Source: CAVRQM01 sp963756975 (GTDB lineage Bacteria; Pseudomonadota; Alphaproteobacteria; Acetobacterales; Acetobacteraceae). From it: a stretch of 64,000 nucleotides of DNA. Under the pieces are notes generated by a model, which was given only the letters and a program-made list of their open reading frames with translations, ran no database searches and was not told the origin of the DNA. The DNA is taken from assembly GCA_963756975.1 (NCBI GenBank), contig CAVWPS010000002.1:868001-932000 (forward strand), in the 5' to 3' direction. This document shows positions 50,039-59,262 of the stretch, in pieces (positions within the stretch are counted from its first letter, which is position 1; each line of letters opens with the position of its first letter). Both the position numbers and the translations under genes were made by a program.

Positions 50039-51262
50039 TCAGCCGCTGAGGGACAGCGCCGCCTCGATCGCCTCCGCCACGTCAAGCAACGCCGCGTCCG
50101 CCCTCGCCGCCCCGGTCAGCTGCAGACCGACAGGCATCCCGTCCCGGTCGCGGCCACAGGGAAGCGTGATCGCGGGCAGGCCGGCGAGGTTGGCGGGGGC
50201 CGAGCACAGCATCTCGTCGCTGCCGCCGCCTTGCTCCATCGGCGGGTCCTCGGCGGGTGCGACGAACGGCACGGTGGGCGACAGCACCGCATCGCAGTCT
50301 TGGAACACGGCCGCGAACGCCGTGCGAAATCTGCGGCGGAATTGCAGCGCGCGGACATACGCGGTTGCGGGGATCGCGGCGCCGGCGTCGAGCTGCAAGC
50401 GGGTCGCCTCCGCCATCCGGTCGGGCGCGCGCGCGAGGCGGGCCGCGTGGATGACGGACGCTTCCGGCAGCAGGATCAGCATGAGCGCCGGTGAGACATG
50501 GGTCAGGTCGGGGATTGCAACGTCGTGCAGCACGGCACCGGCGCGCACGAGTTTTTCGCACGCGGCGTCGAACGCGGCGCGCACGTCCGGCGTGATGCAC
50601 GCGGCGTCGCGATGGGCGGCCAATACGCCGAGCCGCAGGCCGCGCACCGGCCGCGCTACACGGGGCATGTCACGCCCGGCCAGCACGGCAAGCAGCGTGC
50701 GGGCATCGGCGACGTTGCGCGTGAGCGGGCCGGCGTGGTCGAGCGTCCAGGATAGCGGTAGCGCGCCGTCGAGCGGGACGAGGCCGTGCGTCGGCTTCAT
50801 GCCGACGATGCCGCAATACGACGCCGGAATGCGGATCGAGCCGCCGGTGTCGGTGCCGACGGCGAACCGCACATGGCCCGCCGCGACCAGTGCCGCCGAG
50901 CCGCCGGACGAACCGCCCGCCGTGCGCTGTGGGTTTATGGGGTTGTTGGTCTGCCCGATGCCGGGGTTCGGGGCACCGTAGGCAAACTCCAGCATCTGCG
51001 ACGTGGCGACGATGACCGCACCCGCCGCCTCCAGCCGTGCCACGACGGCGGAGTCGGCGGCCGGATGTTCCCAGAACACCGGGTCGGCACCGAACTTGGT
51101 CGGCACGCCGGCGATGGCGAACAGGTCTTTGACCACGACAGGCATGCCCTGCAACGGACCTTGCCCGCCACCTGACATCGCGCGATCCCGCAGCAAGGTC
51201 GCGACCGCGTTCAGGCGCGGCTCGTCGGCCTCGATCGCGTCCAGCACGGTTTTAATGCTCAT
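50039..51262 (-). CDS. Amidase (amidase signature family)
   Basis: A 407-residue Ser-cisSer-Lys amidase. The catalytic lysine is in VVVKDLFAIAG near residue 45, the cis-serine is in AGGSSGGSAALVAAG near residue 117, and the nucleophile serine is in GTDTGGSIRIPAS near residue 140. It hydrolyses a carboxamide or carbamoyl bond; the substrate cannot be read. It is the last gene of an importer operon, and its ATG overlaps the stop of a 49-residue AtzG-like gene. That pairing is known from AtzE/AtzG-type amidases. Confidence 0.93.
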   Translation of the reverse strand: MSIKTVLDAIEADEPRLNAVATLLRDRAMSGGGQGPLQGMPVVVKDLFAIAGVPTKFGADPVFWEHPAADSAVVARLEAAGAVIVATSQMLEFAYGAPNPGIGQTNNPINPQRTAGGSSGGSAALVAAGHVRFAVGTDTGGSIRIPASYCGIVGMKPTHGLVPLDGALPLSWTLDHAGPLTRNVADARTLLAVLAGRDMPRVARPVRGLRLGVLAAHRDAACITPDVRAAFDAACEKLVRAGAVLHDVAIPDLTHVSPALMLILLPEASVIHAARLARAPDRMAEATRLQLDAGAAIPATAYVRALQFRRRFRTAFAAVFQDCDAVLSPTVPFVAPAEDPPMEQGGGSDEMLCSAPANLAGLPAITLPCGRDRDGMPVGLQLTGAARADAALLDVAEAIEAALSLSG

Positions 51263-51408
51263 GGCGCGTCGGTCAGACCAAGTGCGGCGAGCGCCCGGTC
51301 GGCGTCCCGCATCGCGCGCACCAGCGGCAACGCCGCCGCCGCCCGCTCCGGCGTCAGCACGAGACCGGCCGCCGCCGCGATCGCGACCAGCGCCTCAGCC
51401 TCGGTCAT
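51259..51408 (-). CDS. AtzG-like small protein (DUF4089-type)
   Basis: A 49-residue helical protein starting [20 protein letters not shown], with a following PLVRAMRDADRALAALGL. It matches the DUF4089/AtzG pattern, a small partner bound tightly to an adjacent amidase. It overlaps the end of the ABC ATPase gene by 14 bases and the amidase start by ATGA, so it is translated between them. It is too short to be caught by ordinary length cut-offs. Confidence 0.75.
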   Translation of the reverse strand: MTEAEALVAIAAAAGLVLTPERAAAALPLVRAMRDADRALAALGLTDAP

Positions 51409-53344
51409 CGATCTCGTGCGCCACATGGCACGCGGTAAGCCGCCCGTCGTTCATCAACGCGAGCTTCGGCACCTCGACCCGGCAGCGGTCGATCGCGAGC
51501 GGGCAGCGCGGGTGGAACGCGCAACCGGGCGGCGGGGACAGCGGACTCGGCAACTCGCCCCGCACCGCGTCGACCACGGTACGGTGCGCGGGATCGAGGT
51601 CGGGTGCGGCACTCAGCAAGGCGCGCGTGTACGGGTGCGTCGGCGTGTCGAACAGCGCGGCCGTGTCGGCGAGTTCGACGACGCGGCCGAGATACATCAC
51701 GGCGACCCGGTGCGACAGGTGGCGCACCAGCCGCAGATCGTGGGCGATGAACACGACGGTGAGGTGCAGACGCTCCTGCAATTCGAGCAGCAAATTGACC
51801 ATCTGCGCCTGCACCGAGACGTCCAGTGCGGACACCAGCTCGTCCGCGATCAGGCATTCCGGTTCGACCGAGAGGGCGCGCGCGATGCCGATGCGCTGGC
51901 GCTGGCCGCCGCTGAATTCGTGCGGCCGGCGATCGAGCGCGGTCGGCGACAGTTGCACCAGATCGAGCAACGCGGCGAGCCGTCCCGGCAGCTCGGCGTT
52001 GGTGCACATCCGGTGCACGCGCAGCGGCTCGGACAAGGTCTCGGCCACGGTCATGCGCGGATTGAGCGAGCTGTACGGGTCCTGGAACACCATTTGCACG
52101 CGCCGGTTGAACGCCCGCAGCGCTTGCCCGCGCAGGGGTGCGATATCCTGCCCGTCGTACGCGATCCGGCCGGCGTCGACCGCGTACAGCCGCACCAGAC
52201 AGCGGGCGAGTGTCGATTTGCCGCAGCCGCTCTCACCGACGATGCCGAGCGTCTCGCCTCGAAAGACGTCCAGATCGATCTCGGTCAGCGCGCGAACGCG
52301 CTGCCGGCTGGCCGACACCGGGAACGTCTTCGTCACCCCGGCGGCGCGCAGCAGCGTGTCGGTCACGCGGCCAGCCGTGGCGGCGGCAAGCGGTCGGCCG
52401 CCGTGCAGGCGCTGCTGCGCGCCGGGACCCACGGCAACCAGCCACGGCCGATGGTCGCGGCAGGCGTCGGACGCGAAGTCGCAGCGCGGCACGAACGGGC
52501 ACGCCTCGCCGACCGTGCCCGGCACCGGCGGCGCGCCCGGGATCGGCGACAGGCGGCGGCGTGCGAGGGCCGCGTCGGGCAAGGAGCGGATCAGGCCGAG
52601 CGTGTAGGCATGGCGCGGCCGTGCGAGCACCGCATCGACCGGGCCGGTTTCCGCGATGCGGCCCGCATACATGACCGCCACGCGCTCGCAGGTCTGGGCC
52701 ACGACGCCGAGATCGTGGGTGACGATCACGACCGACATTTTGAGTTCGTCCCGCAGTCGCAGCAGCAGTTTCAGGATCTGGTCCTGGATGGTGACGTCGA
52801 GTGCGGTGGTCGGCTCGTCGGCGAGCAGCAGGCGCGGTTGCCCGGCGAGCGCGATCGCGATCATGGCCCGTTGCCGCATGCCGCCGGAAAACTGATGCGG
52901 ATAGTCGTCGAGCCGTCGCGCGGCACCGCCGATGCCGACCAGGTCGAGCAGTTCCACCGCGCGACGGCGCTTGGCGGATGCCGACATGCTCGGCAGGCAC
53001 TCCGAGATTTGCAATCCGATCGGCAGCACCGGGTTCAGCGCCGTCATCGGCTCCTGGAAGATCATGCCGATCCCGCGTCCGCGCACCGCGCGCATCCGGC
53101 GTTCCGACAGCTGCGTCAGTTCGACGCCGTCCCACACGACACTGCCCTCGACCCGGCCGGGTGCCGCGATCAGGCGCATGATCGCCCGCAGCGTCATGCT
53201 TTTGCCGGAGCCGCTTTCGCCGACGATGCCGACGACCTCCGCCTCGTTGACGACGAAGTCGATGCCGTCGACCACGTTGACCGGCCCGTTCGGCCCCGGG
53301 AACGTCGCGTACAGGCCGGCGACCGACAGCAGCGGGATCGTCAC
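51395..53344 (-). CDS. Fused dipeptide/oligopeptide ABC transporter ATPase (DppD-DppF fusion)
   Basis: A 649-residue protein holding two complete ATPase domains. Domain 1 has Walker A GESGSGKS near residue 40 and signature [15 protein letters not shown]. Its Walker B region is [12 protein letters not shown], followed by the oligopeptide C-terminal block with clustered cysteines ([14 protein letters not shown]). Domain 2 starts near residue 325 with [24 protein letters not shown] and a second cysteine block ([14 protein letters not shown]). The GTG start overlaps the permease stop. Fused ATPases of this type (GsiA-like) serve peptide, glutathione or opine importers. Confidence 0.93.
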   Translation of the reverse strand: MTIPLLSVAGLYATFPGPNGPVNVVDGIDFVVNEAEVVGIVGESGSGKSMTLRAIMRLIAAPGRVEGSVVWDGVELTQLSERRMRAVRGRGIGMIFQEPMTALNPVLPIGLQISECLPSMSASAKRRRAVELLDLVGIGGAARRLDDYPHQFSGGMRQRAMIAIALAGQPRLLLADEPTTALDVTIQDQILKLLLRLRDELKMSVVIVTHDLGVVAQTCERVAVMYAGRIAETGPVDAVLARPRHAYTLGLIRSLPDAALARRRLSPIPGAPPVPGTVGEACPFVPRCDFASDACRDHRPWLVAVGPGAQQRLHGGRPLAAATAGRVTDTLLRAAGVTKTFPVSASRQRVRALTEIDLDVFRGETLGIVGESGCGKSTLARCLVRLYAVDAGRIAYDGQDIAPLRGQALRAFNRRVQMVFQDPYSSLNPRMTVAETLSEPLRVHRMCTNAELPGRLAALLDLVQLSPTALDRRPHEFSGGQRQRIGIARALSVEPECLIADELVSALDVSVQAQMVNLLLELQERLHLTVVFIAHDLRLVRHLSHRVAVMYLGRVVELADTAALFDTPTHPYTRALLSAAPDLDPAHRTVVDAVRGELPSPLSPPPGCAFHPRCPLAIDRCRVEVPKLALMNDGRLTACHVAHEIDDRG

Positions 53345-54198
53345 CGGCGGACCGACATCAGCTCGGCCACACCGTCGCCGAGCAGCGAGAAGCCCGTGCC
53401 GCACAGGATGATCGCGAGGCCGGGGAACACCGCGATCCACCAGGCCGTGTCCATGTAGTTCTTGCCCTCGGCCACCAGCACGCCCCACTCGGCGGTCGGC
53501 GGCTGCGCGCCGAGGCCGAGATAGCCGAGGCTCGACCCAAGGAGAATGCACAGCGCCATGTCGGTCATCCAGTAGACGACCAGCGGCGTCAGCGCGTTCG
53601 GCAGCAGGTGGCGGAAGATGATGCGCGCGGCGGAAAAGCCCATGACGCGTCCGGCGGCGGCGAAGTCGGAGCGTTTCAAGACCGCGACCTCGGCCCGCAT
53701 CATGCGTGCGTAGAAGACCCAGCCGACCGCGCTCACCGCGATGTAAAGGTTGAACAGGCCCGGGCCGAGCACGGCGACGATCGCGATCACCAGCACCAGG
53801 AACGGGAACGTCAGCACCGCGTCCACGACGCGTCCGAACACCGCGTCGGTCCAGCCGCCGTAGTAGCCGACCAGCGCGCCGATGATCGCCCCGGAGATGA
53901 TCGGAAGCAGCGTGCAGAACACCGCGATGCTGAGGTCGATGCCGGATGCGGACATGGTGCGGGCCAGCACGTCGCGCCCGAAATCGTCGGTGCCGAACGG
54001 GTGCGCCCAGCTCGGGCCGGCGAGCAATGCGTCGTAGTCGGCGGCGAGCGGGTCGAGGCTCGGCACGAAGGACGGCAGGATCGCGCAGACGACGAGGCCG
54101 AGCAGGATCAGCAGGCCCGCCCACAACCCGAACGGGATCGCGCGCCGCTTCTTCCGGCGCGGCGCCGGCAGGACGACGGGGAGCACCGTGGCGCTCAT
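53341..54198 (-). CDS. Peptide-type ABC transporter permease (DppC-like)
   Basis: A 285-residue permease. A short cytoplasmic tail precedes FGLWAGLLILLGLVVCAIL. The OppC N-terminal segment HPFGTDDFGRDVLART is near residue 68. The EAA-type loop is FAAAGRVMGFSAARIIFRHLLP near residue 185. The start overlaps the DppB stop, and the end overlaps the ATPase GTG. Confidence 0.94.
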   Translation of the reverse strand: MSATVLPVVLPAPRRKKRRAIPFGLWAGLLILLGLVVCAILPSFVPSLDPLAADYDALLAGPSWAHPFGTDDFGRDVLARTMSASGIDLSIAVFCTLLPIISGAIIGALVGYYGGWTDAVFGRVVDAVLTFPFLVLVIAIVAVLGPGLFNLYIAVSAVGWVFYARMMRAEVAVLKRSDFAAAGRVMGFSAARIIFRHLLPNALTPLVVYWMTDMALCILLGSSLGYLGLGAQPPTAEWGVLVAEGKNYMDTAWWIAVFPGLAIILCGTGFSLLGDGVAELMSVRR

Positions 54199-55130
54199 GC
54201 GGACCTCGGGTCGAGCCGGGTTTCGATCAGGTCGGTGGCGAGGAACACGAGCGAGACGAGCACGGCCAGGACCAGCGTCATGCCCTGCACAACGGGGTAA
54301 TCGCGGCCGGTGATACTCTCGATCATCAGCGCGCCGACGCCCGGTACCGCGAACACGTATTCCGTCACGATCGCGCCGCCGAGCAGCGTGCCGATGTTCA
54401 GGCCGAACAGGGCGACGGCGGAGACGAGCGCGTTTCGCAGCACGTGCCGGCCGAGCACGATCACCGGCGACAAGCCTTTGGCGCGGGCGAAGCCGATGTA
54501 GTCCGCGCGCAACACGCCGACGATGGCCGACCGCAGGTTCCGCATCAGGATCGCGGACAGGCTCAGCGCCAGCGTCAGCGCGGGCAGGAACAGATGGCGC
54601 GCGGAATCGAAGAAGCCGTCGCCCATGCCGCCGACCGGAAACAGATGCCAGCGCGCGGCGAAGAAGCCGAGCAGCAGCAGCCCGACATAGAACACCGGGG
54701 CCGACAGGCCGATCTGAAACAGCCCGCGGATCAGCAGGTCGGGCCAGCGGTCGCGGAACACGGCGGCGACGAACGCCAGCGGCACCGCGAGCACGACCGC
54801 GAGCAGGCCGGCGAACGCGGTCAGGTACAACGTCACCGGCAGGCGGTCGGCGATCAGGCTGGAGACCGAGACGCGGCGCACCACGCTCTCGCCGAGGTCG
54901 CCCTGCGCCAAGCGGCGGATGAACGACCAGAACTGCCACACGACCGAGCCGTCCAGCCCCATCTGGCTCCGCAGCCGGGCGATCGCGGCGGGTGTGCCGC
55001 GGTCGCCCAGCATCGACGTGACCGGATCGCCCGGCAGCAGACGCACCATCAGAAAGACCGCGACGGTGACGAGGATCAGCGTCGGGACGATCTGCAGAAC
55101 TCGCCGCGTGATCCTGCCGCGCGGGAACAT
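54195..55130 (-). CDS. Peptide-type ABC transporter permease (DppB-like)
   Basis: A 311-residue permease with N-terminal span ITRRVLQIVPTLILVTVAVF and the DppB motif FLMVRLLPGDPVTSML near residue 26. The EAA loop is DYIGFARAKGLSPVIVLGRH near residue 205. Six spans are expected. It starts 10 bases after the binding-protein stop and overlaps DppC by ATGA. Confidence 0.94.
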   Translation of the reverse strand: MFPRGRITRRVLQIVPTLILVTVAVFLMVRLLPGDPVTSMLGDRGTPAAIARLRSQMGLDGSVVWQFWSFIRRLAQGDLGESVVRRVSVSSLIADRLPVTLYLTAFAGLLAVVLAVPLAFVAAVFRDRWPDLLIRGLFQIGLSAPVFYVGLLLLGFFAARWHLFPVGGMGDGFFDSARHLFLPALTLALSLSAILMRNLRSAIVGVLRADYIGFARAKGLSPVIVLGRHVLRNALVSAVALFGLNIGTLLGGAIVTEYVFAVPGVGALMIESITGRDYPVVQGMTLVLAVLVSLVFLATDLIETRLDPRSA

Positions 55131-55140
55131 CAGGTGGCCA

Positions 55141-56730
55141 TCATTTCGCGACGGTGGCCCGGACGAAGATGTTGTTGCCGAGCGGGGTTTGCCAGAACCC
55201 GTCGACCTTCTTGCTCAGCGCCACCGGATACGGCGACTGATACAGGAAGAAGATCGGCGCCTCGGCCATGTAGATCTTCTGGATCTGCGCGTATTCGTCG
55301 GCACGCTTGGCCGGGTCCGTCTCGCTCTGGCTTTTCTCGTAGAGGCTGTCGGCCTGCTTGTTGTCCCAGCCGCTGTGCTGGTTTTCGATGTTCGGATAAT
55401 ACGCGAAATACGAGGTGATCTCGTTCGGGTCGTTGATGTCGTTGGTCCAGACGCCGGTCCGCATCTGGAAGTCCGGCTTGTGGTAGCGGGCGTCGAGCGT
55501 CGCGTTGTCGACCTGCTCGATGGTGAGCTTCACGCCGATCTGCGCCCACATCTGCTGGATCGCCGAAATGGTCGTGATCTCGTCGCCGCTGCCGGCGAGT
55601 GCGAGCGACGACACCGAAATCCCGTTCGGGAAACCCGCTTCCGCCAGCAGCGCCTTCGCCTTCGCCTTGTCGTACGGATACGCCGCACCCTGGTCTGCGA
55701 ACAGCGGAGTCGTGTCGGACATGAAGCTGTGCATCGGGGTGCCGATGCCGTGCGTCACGATCTGGATCAGCGCCGCCTTGTTGATCCCGTAGTTCAGCGC
55801 CTGGCGCACCTTGACGTTCGACAACGGGTTGTCGCTGCCGTCGGCGAGCTTCGGCCGGTCGTTCACCGTCAGGTACGACACCTCGGTCGACGGGTACAGC
55901 ACCATGTTGACGGTGGCGTCTTTCTGCAGCTCGGCGACGCGCGCGTACGGAATGAATTCCGTGCCGTCGATCTCGCCCGCCTTCAGCTTCAGGATGCGCG
56001 TGGAGTCCTCGGGGATGACCGGGAAGTCCACCTCGTCGAGATACGGCAGCTTCTTGCCGTCCTCGCCGTCCGCCCAGTAATACGGGTTGCGCTTGATCGT
56101 CATGCTGCTGCCGCGCTTCCAGTCGCTCAGCACGAACGGGCCGGAGCCGATCGGGTGCTCGGCGAACGCCTTGGCCTTGTCGTCGAGCGTGGCACCCGGC
56201 GAGGCCAGCACCAGCTTCTTCGGCATGATCGCGGCGTTGAAGGTCGCCAGCGCCGCCGGCAGGCTGGGGTCCGGGTTCTTCAGCGACAGGACGATGGTGT
56301 CGTCGCCCTGCGCTGCAACCTTGTCGACCGAGATCAGCAGGAAGCTCCAGATGCCCTCCTTCTGATCGGACGCCCGCGTCAGCGACCAGACCACGTCGTC
56401 GGCGGTGATCGGCGAGCCATCGGCGAACTTCGTGCCGGGGCGCAGTTTCAGCGTGAACGTCTTGCCGTCGGCCGACGCGTGCCACTCGGTCGCGAGACCT
56501 GGGGTCAGCGACTTGCCGTCGTTGGCGGGCGTGATCAGCGTGTCGTACAGGTTGGTCAGGATCCAGATGTCGACGTTCGCGTCGTTCAGCACCGGGTCCA
56601 GAAACAGGGAATCCGCTCGGCGCGCGTAAATCATGGTCCCGCCGCGCGGCCCGGCGGCCTCGGCGACCGTCCCCGATGCCATCAGCAACGCCGCACACGC
56701 CACTCCAAGCCTCAGCGCCGATCTGGACAT
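55141..56730 (-). CDS. Peptide-type ABC transporter substrate-binding protein
   Basis: A 529-residue periplasmic family-5 binding protein. The signal peptide is LRLGVACAALLMASGTVAEA, and the mature protein begins AGPRGGTMIYARRADSLFLD. Family-5 segments are ATEWHASADGKTFTLKLRPG, KFADGSPITADDVVWSLTRA and NPYYWADGEDG. I chose the ATG at 56730 (MSRSALRL), because the upstream in-frame ATG adds seven non-signal residues. It heads the minus-strand operon that ends with the amidase, so the cargo is probably an amide-containing compound. Confidence 0.93.
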   Translation of the reverse strand: MSRSALRLGVACAALLMASGTVAEAAGPRGGTMIYARRADSLFLDPVLNDANVDIWILTNLYDTLITPANDGKSLTPGLATEWHASADGKTFTLKLRPGTKFADGSPITADDVVWSLTRASDQKEGIWSFLLISVDKVAAQGDDTIVLSLKNPDPSLPAALATFNAAIMPKKLVLASPGATLDDKAKAFAEHPIGSGPFVLSDWKRGSSMTIKRNPYYWADGEDGKKLPYLDEVDFPVIPEDSTRILKLKAGEIDGTEFIPYARVAELQKDATVNMVLYPSTEVSYLTVNDRPKLADGSDNPLSNVKVRQALNYGINKAALIQIVTHGIGTPMHSFMSDTTPLFADQGAAYPYDKAKAKALLAEAGFPNGISVSSLALAGSGDEITTISAIQQMWAQIGVKLTIEQVDNATLDARYHKPDFQMRTGVWTNDINDPNEITSYFAYYPNIENQHSGWDNKQADSLYEKSQSETDPAKRADEYAQIQKIYMAEAPIFFLYQSPYPVALSKKVDGFWQTPLGNNIFVRATVAK

Positions 56731-56867
56731 CACGCGTCTCCCGTTTCCCAAGGTGACTGGACGCTAGGTGCCCGCTCACGGCAGTGTCAACGCTGTCATC
56801 GGGCGATCGAACGGGGGCTGCCGCGAACCGAGGCAGCCTGCCGACCAAACGTGCAAGGAGCTGGCAA
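56731..56867. promoter_or_regulatory. Shared divergent promoter region with an inverted repeat
   Basis: A 137-base region between the starts of the importer operon (minus) and the creatininase operon (plus). It contains a perfect 7-base inverted repeat GGCTGCC-9-GGCAGCC at 56816-56838, about 30 bases before the creatininase start, a possible operator. The ribosome-binding site AAGGAG is at 56855-56860. No regulator gene lies beside it. I cannot place -35 and -10 boxes with confidence. Confidence 0.45.
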
Positions 56868-57569
56868 ATGCGTGTCACCGAAATGAATTGGCGGCAGGTC
56901 GAGGACGCGGTTCGCCGCGACGACCGCTGCGTCCTGCCGCTCGGCTCCACCGAACAGCACGGGGCTTTGAGCCTCTCGGTCGACAGCATCCTGTCCGAGC
57001 GGGTCGCGACCGAGGCGGCCGAGCCGCTCGGCATCCCGGTGTTCCCGGTCGTGGCGTACGGCATCACGCCGTATTTCCGCGCCTATCCCGGCACGATCAG
57101 CCTGCGGGTCGACACCTATTTGCGCCTCGTCGGCGACATTTTGGACGGCCTCGCCGAACAGGGTTTTAGGCGCATCTTCCTCTGCAACGGACATGGCGGG
57201 AACACGCCGGCCGCGAGCCTCGCGACCGAGTGGATGGCGTCGCATCCCGGTGTCAGCATCAAGTTCCATAATTGGTGGAACGCGCCCAAGACCCGCGCCG
57301 AAGTGGAGGCCATCGATCCGGTCGCCTCGCACGCGTCGTGGATGGAGAACTTCCCGTGGACGCGGCTGCCGAACGTGGCGGCCGATCCGGCGCAGAAGCC
57401 GATGGTCGACACCGGCCGCATGGCGTTGCGCGATCCGCAGGGGGTGCGGGAGCTGCTCGGCGACGGCAATTTCGGCGGCTACTACCAGCGCCCCGACGCC
57501 GACACCGATCGCCTGTGGGCAGTCGCGGTGGCCGAAACCCGCGCGCTGATGGAGGGACCGTGGGAGTGA
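56868..57569 (+). CDS. Creatininase-family amidohydrolase
   Basis: A 233-residue metal-dependent amidohydrolase. Family motifs are LPLGSTEQHGALSLSVDSIL with metal ligands near residues 25-35, and FLCNGHGGNTPA near residue 105. Members hydrolyse creatinine, formamidopyrimidines or small cyclic amides, or process the mycofactocin precursor. I chose the ATG at 56868 because AAGGAG lies 7 bases before it; an in-frame start at 56784 would extend into the promoter region. It is coupled by GTGA to the next gene. Confidence 0.9.
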   Translation: MRVTEMNWRQVEDAVRRDDRCVLPLGSTEQHGALSLSVDSILSERVATEAAEPLGIPVFPVVAYGITPYFRAYPGTISLRVDTYLRLVGDILDGLAEQGFRRIFLCNGHGGNTPAASLATEWMASHPGVSIKFHNWWNAPKTRAEVEAIDPVASHASWMENFPWTRLPNVAADPAQKPMVDTGRMALRDPQGVRELLGDGNFGGYYQRPDADTDRLWAVAVAETRALMEGPWE

Positions 57570-58558
57570 TCCTCGTCTGGGGTGCGGGTGCGATCGGCGG
57601 CACGGTCGGCGCCTACCTGATCCGTGCCGGACACGACGTGCTGTTCGTCGATGTCGACGCGGACCACGTGGCGGCCATCAACGCGAACGGCCTCGCCATC
57701 GAAGGCCCGATCGAGAACTTCACCGTTCCCGCGCGCGCCGTTCTGCCTGCCCAGGTCGAGGGTTCGTTCGACCGCGTGCTGCTGTGCGTGAAGGCGCAGC
57801 ATACGCGGGGTGCCTCGGCGCAACTCGTGCCGCATCTGGCCGACGACGGTTATGTCGCGTCGCTGCAGAACGGGCTGAACGAGTATGTCATCGCCGAAGC
57901 GGTTGGGATGGCGCGCGTGATCGGCGCGTTCGTCAATTTCGGCGCCGACTATCTCGCACCGGGCCGCATCACCTACAGCGGGCGCGGCGCGGTCGTGCTG
58001 GGCGAGATGGACGGGTCGATGCCGAAACGGCTGCAGGCGCTGGTCGAGCTGATGCGCGACTTCGAGCCGGATGCGGTCGCGACGCCCGACATCCTCGGCT
58101 ATCTCTGGGGCAAGCTCGGCTACGGCGCCCTGCTGTTCGGCACGGCGCTGACCGACGATTCCATCGTCGACGTGCTCGACGATCCGCGACATCGCGCGGT
58201 GCTGACGGCTTTGGGGGCGGAGGTCGTCGCCGTCGCCGACAAGCGCGACATCATCTCGCGAGGCTTCAACGGCTTCGATCCGGCGGCGTTCCGCGCGGGT
58301 GCCGATCCGACGGCCAGCTTCGACGCGATGGTCGCGTTCAACCGGCGGTCGGCCAAGACGCATAGCGGGATCTGGCGCGACCTCGCCGTGCGCCACCGCA
58401 CGACCGAGGTCGACATGCAGCTCGGTGCCGTCGCGGACGCGGCGCGGGAGAGCGGCCTCACCGCGCCCCTGGTCGCACGGGTGACGGACATGATCCACCA
58501 GATCGAGCGCGGCGAACGGCGGCTCTGTCGCGAAAACCTCGACGAGCTGGCGGCATGA
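57566..58558 (+). CDS. Ketopantoate-reductase-family (ApbA/PanE-like) oxidoreductase
   Basis: A 330-residue NADP-dependent 2-dehydropantoate 2-reductase homologue. The Rossmann motif ILVWGAGAIGGTVGAYL is at the N-terminus, and VLLCVKAQHTRGASAQL and LQNGLNEYVIAEAVG follow. The catalytic lysine is in LWGKLGYGALLFG near residue 178. The GTG at 57566 overlaps the creatininase TGA; a GTG at 57560 is an alternative. Its place in a catabolic operon suggests a 2-keto acid other than ketopantoate. Confidence 0.88.
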   Translation: MILVWGAGAIGGTVGAYLIRAGHDVLFVDVDADHVAAINANGLAIEGPIENFTVPARAVLPAQVEGSFDRVLLCVKAQHTRGASAQLVPHLADDGYVASLQNGLNEYVIAEAVGMARVIGAFVNFGADYLAPGRITYSGRGAVVLGEMDGSMPKRLQALVELMRDFEPDAVATPDILGYLWGKLGYGALLFGTALTDDSIVDVLDDPRHRAVLTALGAEVVAVADKRDIISRGFNGFDPAAFRAGADPTASFDAMVAFNRRSAKTHSGIWRDLAVRHRTTEVDMQLGAVADAARESGLTAPLVARVTDMIHQIERGERRLCRENLDELAA

Positions 58559-59262
58559 ACATCCGGTTCGACGGGCGCACGGTGCTGGTCACCGGCGCGG
58601 GCCACGGCATCGGGCGCGGCATTTTCGACGCGTTCGCGGCCCTCGGCGCCAACGCGATCGCGGCCGACATCCAGGGGCCGGACGTGCGCGCGCTCGACGT
58701 CACCGATCGCGCGGCCATCCAGGCGTTGGTCGCCGACATCGGCCCGGTCGACATTCTGGTGCACAGCGCGGGCGGCGTGCGCGGGCAGGTCGGCCGCCCC
58801 GCCGAGGACGTGCCGGAGGCGGACTGGCACGCGATCGTGGGTGCCAACATGACGGGCGCGTTCCTGGTGGCGCAGGCGGTGATCCCGGGCATGAAGGCGG
58901 CCGGGCGCGGGCGGATCGTCACGATCAGCTCCGGTGCCGGTTTGGGCGTGAGCCTGACCGGGATTCAGGCGTACGCGGCGGCCAAGGCGGGCGAGATCGG
59001 GCTGACCCGGCAACTCGCGCACGAACTCGGGCAGCACGGCATCACGGTGAACTCCGTCGCGCCCGGCTTCGTGCGGTCCAATCCGACGACCGAGCGGCAA
59101 TGGGAGTCCTACGGCGACGAGGGGCAGCGGCGGCTGGTGGGCCAGATCGCCATGCGCCGGACCGGAACGGTGGCGGACATCGCGTCGGCCGTGCTGTTCC
59201 TGTGCAGCGACGAGGCCGCGTGGATCACCGGGCAGTGCCTGTCCGTGGACGGCGGCAAGTGA
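58555..59262 (+). CDS. Short-chain dehydrogenase/reductase
   Basis: A 235-residue SDR. The cofactor motif is VLVTGAGHGIGRGIFDA near residue 10, with an aspartate at the end of the second strand (AADIQG) that suggests NAD preference. The catalytic residues are serine in TISSGAGLG and tyrosine/lysine in YAAAKAGEIG near residue 140. The C-terminal ITGQCLSVDGGK is canonical. It overlaps PanE by ATGA and the peptidase gene by GTGA. Confidence 0.94.
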   Translation: MNIRFDGRTVLVTGAGHGIGRGIFDAFAALGANAIAADIQGPDVRALDVTDRAAIQALVADIGPVDILVHSAGGVRGQVGRPAEDVPEADWHAIVGANMTGAFLVAQAVIPGMKAAGRGRIVTISSGAGLGVSLTGIQAYAAAKAGEIGLTRQLAHELGQHGITVNSVAPGFVRSNPTTERQWESYGDEGQRRLVGQIAMRRTGTVADIASAVLFLCSDEAAWITGQCLSVDGGK

